Both the position numbers and the translations under genes were made by a program. The notes under the pieces were generated by a model. That model did not search any database and was not told where the DNA came from. It was given only the letters and a program-made list of their open reading frames with translations. Shown in pieces: positions 61,092 to 64,000 of a DNA stretch of 64,000 bases (within the stretch, counting starts at the first letter, position 1; each line of letters opens with the position of its first letter). Source of the stretch: UBA11865 sp963749825 (GTDB lineage Bacteria; Chloroflexota; Anaerolineae; Promineifilales; Promineifilaceae); the NCBI GenBank assembly GCA_963749825.1, contig CAVVOI010000009.1:186001-250000 (forward strand), given 5' to 3'.

Positions 61092-63563
61092 ATGCGGGTG
61101 TTAGCCAAAATAATTCTGGTCATCGTCGGCATCCTGTTGGTTGTGCTCGGGGCGGCCGCCATCTTTGGGGCAATAAAAGTCAGGCAGCCGTTTCCTGAAA
61201 CGGATGGCGAAGTGACCTTGCAAGGTTTACAGGCGCCCGTCGATATATATCGTGACGAGTTCGGTATCCCCCACATTTTTGCTCAAAATCAAGAGGACAT
61301 GTTTTATGCACAGGGCTATGTTCACGCCCAGGATCGGTTTTGGCAAATGGAGTTTTGGCGACATATTGGCCAGGGCCGGATTTCGGAAATAGTGGGCGAG
61401 GCGACCATTGAAGACGACAAGTTCATCCGTACCATGGGCTGGAACCGGATGTCGGATGATACGGTGGCCTATTATGAAGAGGAAGCGCCTGAATTTTACG
61501 CCATGCTGGTGTCTTATAGCGAGGGGGTTAATGCTTACATAGACGAAAACCGGGCAGATCTTTCACTAAATTACGATATCTTGGGATTGGTAGGCGATCC
61601 CTGGGAGATAGAGCCTTGGACTCCGGTAAATACAATATCCTGGGGCGTGGTCATGTCGGATGTTCTTAGCCGAGATATGTTCGACGAAATCGATCGGGCG
61701 AAACTGATAGACGAGATCGGAGAAGCAACGGTAGCAAGCCTGTTTCCCTTTTACCCATATGCGACGAGACCCGTGATCGCAGCGACCGATGATATGGTTA
61801 ACGAATTATCTGATTCCGCACGTCTATATGAGCGATTGTCGCGCCTGGATTGGAGCCGGGTAAATACAGAAATTATCGGCGATGCACCGTCAGCAGAATT
61901 ATTACCGGCCTATGGACCTTTCGTCGGCAGCAATAATTGGGCAATTTCCGGTGATTTAACCGATACAGGGATGCCTCTTTTGGCGAATGATCCACACCTG
62001 GAAATACAGATGCCATCAATCTGGTATGAAGTTGGTTTACATGCCCCCGGTTGGAATGTGACTGGTTTCTCTTTTGCCGGCGTGCCGGGCGTGATCGTTG
62101 GCCATAATGACCAAATAGCTTGGGGGGTGACCAATACGGGGGTGGATGTTCAGGATGTATTTATCGAGAAAGTGAATCCGAGTAATACAGACCAGTATGA
62201 ATTTGAAGGGGAATGGCGTGACATGGAGGTCATCGAAGAGGTTATAAAGGTTAATGGTGGAGAAGATGTAACCATCGAAGTAAAAACTACACACCATGGT
62301 CCGATAATCAATGAAGTTGTCGATGGTCTAAGTGATGTCCTTGCCGTCCAGTGGTCGGCCCAGGAACCATCGCGCGTTCTGCAATCTGTTTCAATGCTCG
62401 ATCAAGCACAAAATTACGATGACTTTCGGGAAGCGTTGCGCTACTGGGATGTACCTTCTCAGAATTTCGTTTATGCGGATGTGGAAGGCAATATCGCCTA
62501 CCAGACGCCAGGATTAATACCGATCCGAAAGGATGGAAATGGCCTGGTGCCCGTTCCCGGTTGGACGGGCGAGTATGAATGGACCGGATGGATCCCCTAC
62601 GAAGAGTTACCGGCCTTGCTCAATCCCGATTCCGGCTATATCGTTACCGCGAACAATGCCATTGTCGACCAGGATTACGACAATCTGCTGGCCCTCTACT
62701 GGGACAATGGCGATCGCAGCCAACGCATCGTTGATTTACTTGAAGGAGCGATTGATTCAGGAGATGTAACTTCAGACGATATCGCCGAGATCCAGTTTGA
62801 TAGTTATTCGTACCTAGCCGATTCGTACGTACCTCTCTTGATCGGCCTGTCAAGTGATGATGCCCAAGTGCAGGCAGCCTTGGAGCGCATGCGAGGTTGG
62901 GATTTGCAAGAGCGCCGAGACAGCGTGCCGGCGGCCATATTCGAAATCTTCCTGATGAATCTGGCTCATGGGATATTGGACGATGACTTAGGGCAAGAGA
63001 ATGTCTCAGATTACGGGCAGGCGCTGACCGTATTTCTTCATGAATTGGCCGCTGAACCAGAAGCTACCTGGTGGGATAACGGCGAGACGGCCGCCAAGGA
63101 AGCTCCGGAGGATATTATGCTGCAAGCCTTGAGTGAGGCAGTCAAGTGGTTTGAAGATCAAGCTGGAGAGGATATGAACGATTGGACATGGGGCTCGATT
63201 CACTCGGCAACATTTAGGAGTGCACCCTTGGGACAAAGCGGTATTGGTCCAGTCGAAGCGATTGTGAATCGCGGGCCATTCCCTTCAGATGGTGGACGCA
63301 GCATCGTCAATGCTTTGTCATGGGATTGGAGCGAGCCGGCAACTGTTAATTGGCATCCTTCTATGCGTATGATCGTCGATACCAGTGATTTCGATGCCAG
63401 CCGGTCGGTAATTCCGACAGGCCAAAGCGGTCATCCATTTAACCCCCACTATGACGATATGATCCCTCTGTGGTTGAATGGCGAATACCACCCGATGTTA
63501 TTTAGCAAGGAGGCAGTTATATCAGCGGCTGAGGATCATCTTTTGCTTATGCCGGCTCAGTAG
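61092..63563 (+). CDS. Penicillin-acylase-family Ntn hydrolase
   Basis: From ATG 61092 (AAGGA 3 nt and AGGAG about 9 nt upstream) 823 residues. One N-terminal membrane helix (IILVIVGILLVVLGAAAIF) is followed by the alpha chain (VDIYRDEFGIPHIFAQNQEDMFYAQG...HAQDRFWQME). The autocatalytic site is G-S280-N-N-W; S280 becomes the N-terminal nucleophile of the beta chain. The beta chain has WGVTNTGVDVQDVF and TANNAIVD. Family members cleave amide-linked acyl groups, including penicillin G and acyl-homoserine lactones; the substrate is not decidable here. It overlaps the convergent EAD gene by 17 bp at the stops. Confidence 0.9.
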   Translation: MRVLAKIILVIVGILLVVLGAAAIFGAIKVRQPFPETDGEVTLQGLQAPVDIYRDEFGIPHIFAQNQEDMFYAQGYVHAQDRFWQMEFWRHIGQGRISEIVGEATIEDDKFIRTMGWNRMSDDTVAYYEEEAPEFYAMLVSYSEGVNAYIDENRADLSLNYDILGLVGDPWEIEPWTPVNTISWGVVMSDVLSRDMFDEIDRAKLIDEIGEATVASLFPFYPYATRPVIAATDDMVNELSDSARLYERLSRLDWSRVNTEIIGDAPSAELLPAYGPFVGSNNWAISGDLTDTGMPLLANDPHLEIQMPSIWYEVGLHAPGWNVTGFSFAGVPGVIVGHNDQIAWGVTNTGVDVQDVFIEKVNPSNTDQYEFEGEWRDMEVIEEVIKVNGGEDVTIEVKTTHHGPIINEVVDGLSDVLAVQWSAQEPSRVLQSVSMLDQAQNYDDFREALRYWDVPSQNFVYADVEGNIAYQTPGLIPIRKDGNGLVPVPGWTGEYEWTGWIPYEELPALLNPDSGYIVTANNAIVDQDYDNLLALYWDNGDRSQRIVDLLEGAIDSGDVTSDDIAEIQFDSYSYLADSYVPLLIGLSSDDAQVQAALERMRGWDLQERRDSVPAAIFEIFLMNLAHGILDDDLGQENVSDYGQALTVFLHELAAEPEATWWDNGETAAKEAPEDIMLQALSEAVKWFEDQAGEDMNDWTWGSIHSATFRSAPLGQSGIGPVEAIVNRGPFPSDGGRSIVNALSWDWSEPATVNWHPSMRMIVDTSDFDASRSVIPTGQSGHPFNPHYDDMIPLWLNGEYHPMLFSKEAVISAAEDHLLLMPAQ

Positions 63564-64000
63564 TCTCATTAGATTGCATGAGATCGATCAGTTCGTCGAT
63601 GCGATTACGATGATATAAATAGAGAAGTAAATTGCGGACCTTGGTTTTTTTGTTATCACCGCCGATGATTTCCCAATCTATCTGAAGATCAACACTCATT
63701 TGCTGCAATTCATCGGCCGAGTAATTAGCAATCAGATAATAACGTAAGACCGGGTGAGGGGTATCAACCCCAATTTTTTCCAGCCTGGGCAAATTTTCAA
63801 CAGGAATAGGCGTCAGGATCCTTTCCACAGCCAGGGCCAGGTTCCCCGTCTTATTGCGTTCGGCAGCCAGGTAAATCAGTCTTATGATAACTTGATCGTT
63901 ATCTTGATGGTAACTGATAACATCATTTTCATTCCAATCGAGGTCAAAGATCAGATCCAAGATGTCGTCAGGGCTTAGGCGGTCTCTGATTTGCTCATAT
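63547..64000 (-). CDS. C-terminus of a protein with two tandem effector-associated (death-like) domains; runs off the right edge
   Basis: The minus-strand frame is open from the right edge to the stop at 63547, about 150 residues. Two modules of about 60 residues are visible: IRDRLSPDDILDLIFDLDWNEN...IRLIYLAAERN and NYSADELQQMSVDLQIDWEIIGG...KVRNLLLYLYHRNRIDELI. Both follow the EAD pattern (acidic-turn F/Y-x-x-D/E-E-L, D-L-x-x-D, a G/N turn, R-x-L-x-Y-x-x-R-x-x-R-x-x-E-L). Such domains mark components of conflict/defence and signalling systems in multicellular bacteria and recruit effectors through like-like contacts. The N-terminal part, which would show the effector, is outside the window. 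Confidence 0.65.
   Translation of the reverse strand, partial: YEQIRDRLSPDDILDLIFDLDWNENDVISYHQDNDQVIIRLIYLAAERNKTGNLALAVERILTPIPVENLPRLEKIGVDTPHPVLRYYLIANYSADELQQMSVDLQIDWEIIGGDNKKTKVRNLLLYLYHRNRIDELIDLMQSNETTEPA

Overview
The window reads as a chromosomal segment of a free-living, Gram-negative-like or monoderm bacterium, most likely a Chloroflexota (Anaerolineae-type) genome. This placement is inference from gene content: many secreted or lipid-anchored proteins with Pro/Thr-rich linkers, an NBR1-type Ig domain, a bacterial alpha-2-macroglobulin, effector-associated domains, RNase J, a MutS2 with Smr domain, PhaR/phasin-like proteins and cox-type accessory genes. No plasmid, phage, insertion sequence or CRISPR array was seen. 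Base composition looks near half GC except for a visibly GC-richer block at about 34.8-38.4 kb.

Left part (1-10.5 kb): the tail of proC, a fused pabB-pabC, then a leftward group made of RNase J, MoxR-type ATPase, VWA protein and XdhC/CoxF-like protein with 1-17 nt spacing or overlaps, preceded by a PP2C phosphatase. A CoxG-like protein follows behind a PhaR-like regulator. CO-dehydrogenase-type accessory genes are therefore present without coxMSL in the window. A phasin-like gene has its own consensus promoter overlapped by two near-identical 17-bp palindromes.

Lipid operon (10.6-18.2 kb): divergent from the phasin-like gene lies a rightward series: acyl-ACP-reductase-like dehydrogenase with an extra N-terminal domain and a C-terminal membrane anchor, an NAD-dependent epimerase-like SDR, a PlsC-type acyltransferase with a cysteine-rich N-terminus, two small SCP2-type proteins, an iron-type alcohol dehydrogenase and a patatin-like lipase. 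Together these could turn acyl-ACP into fatty aldehyde, fatty alcohol and then an ester or modified lipid. This is the most interesting multi-gene system here.

Surface and envelope part (18.3-34 kb): a secreted domain protein and a lipoprotein leftward; a rightward set of three membrane proteins related to complex I/Mrp subunits followed by a NusG paralogue and a nucleotide-sugar dehydrogenase; a leftward mutS2-HAD-TPR operon; a structured leader upstream of a Wzt-like ABC ATPase; a GH-A-like secreted hydrolase and a GT-C membrane glycosyltransferase. This looks like exopolysaccharide or glycan export.

Damaged block (34.8-39 kb): a PknB-type kinase-FHA-Ig-repeat-membrane protein is broken by three single-base frameshifts and one in-frame TGA, and the neighbouring DUF1684 gene is also frameshifted near its end.

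Right part (39-64 kb): DsbA-like protein, tRNA-Ser, tadA, a 2,021-residue alpha-2-macroglobulin lacking the thioester motif, an M24 peptidase, parAB, a PfkB kinase, an NBR1-domain lipoprotein, an FtsB-like protein, tandem CpaB-like proteins, tRNA-Cys/Gly/Phe, a selenocysteine tRNA, recR-ybaB-dnaX leftward, tatA, a second secreted domain protein, a penicillin-acylase-family enzyme, and, running off the right edge, a protein ending in two effector-associated (death-like) domains.
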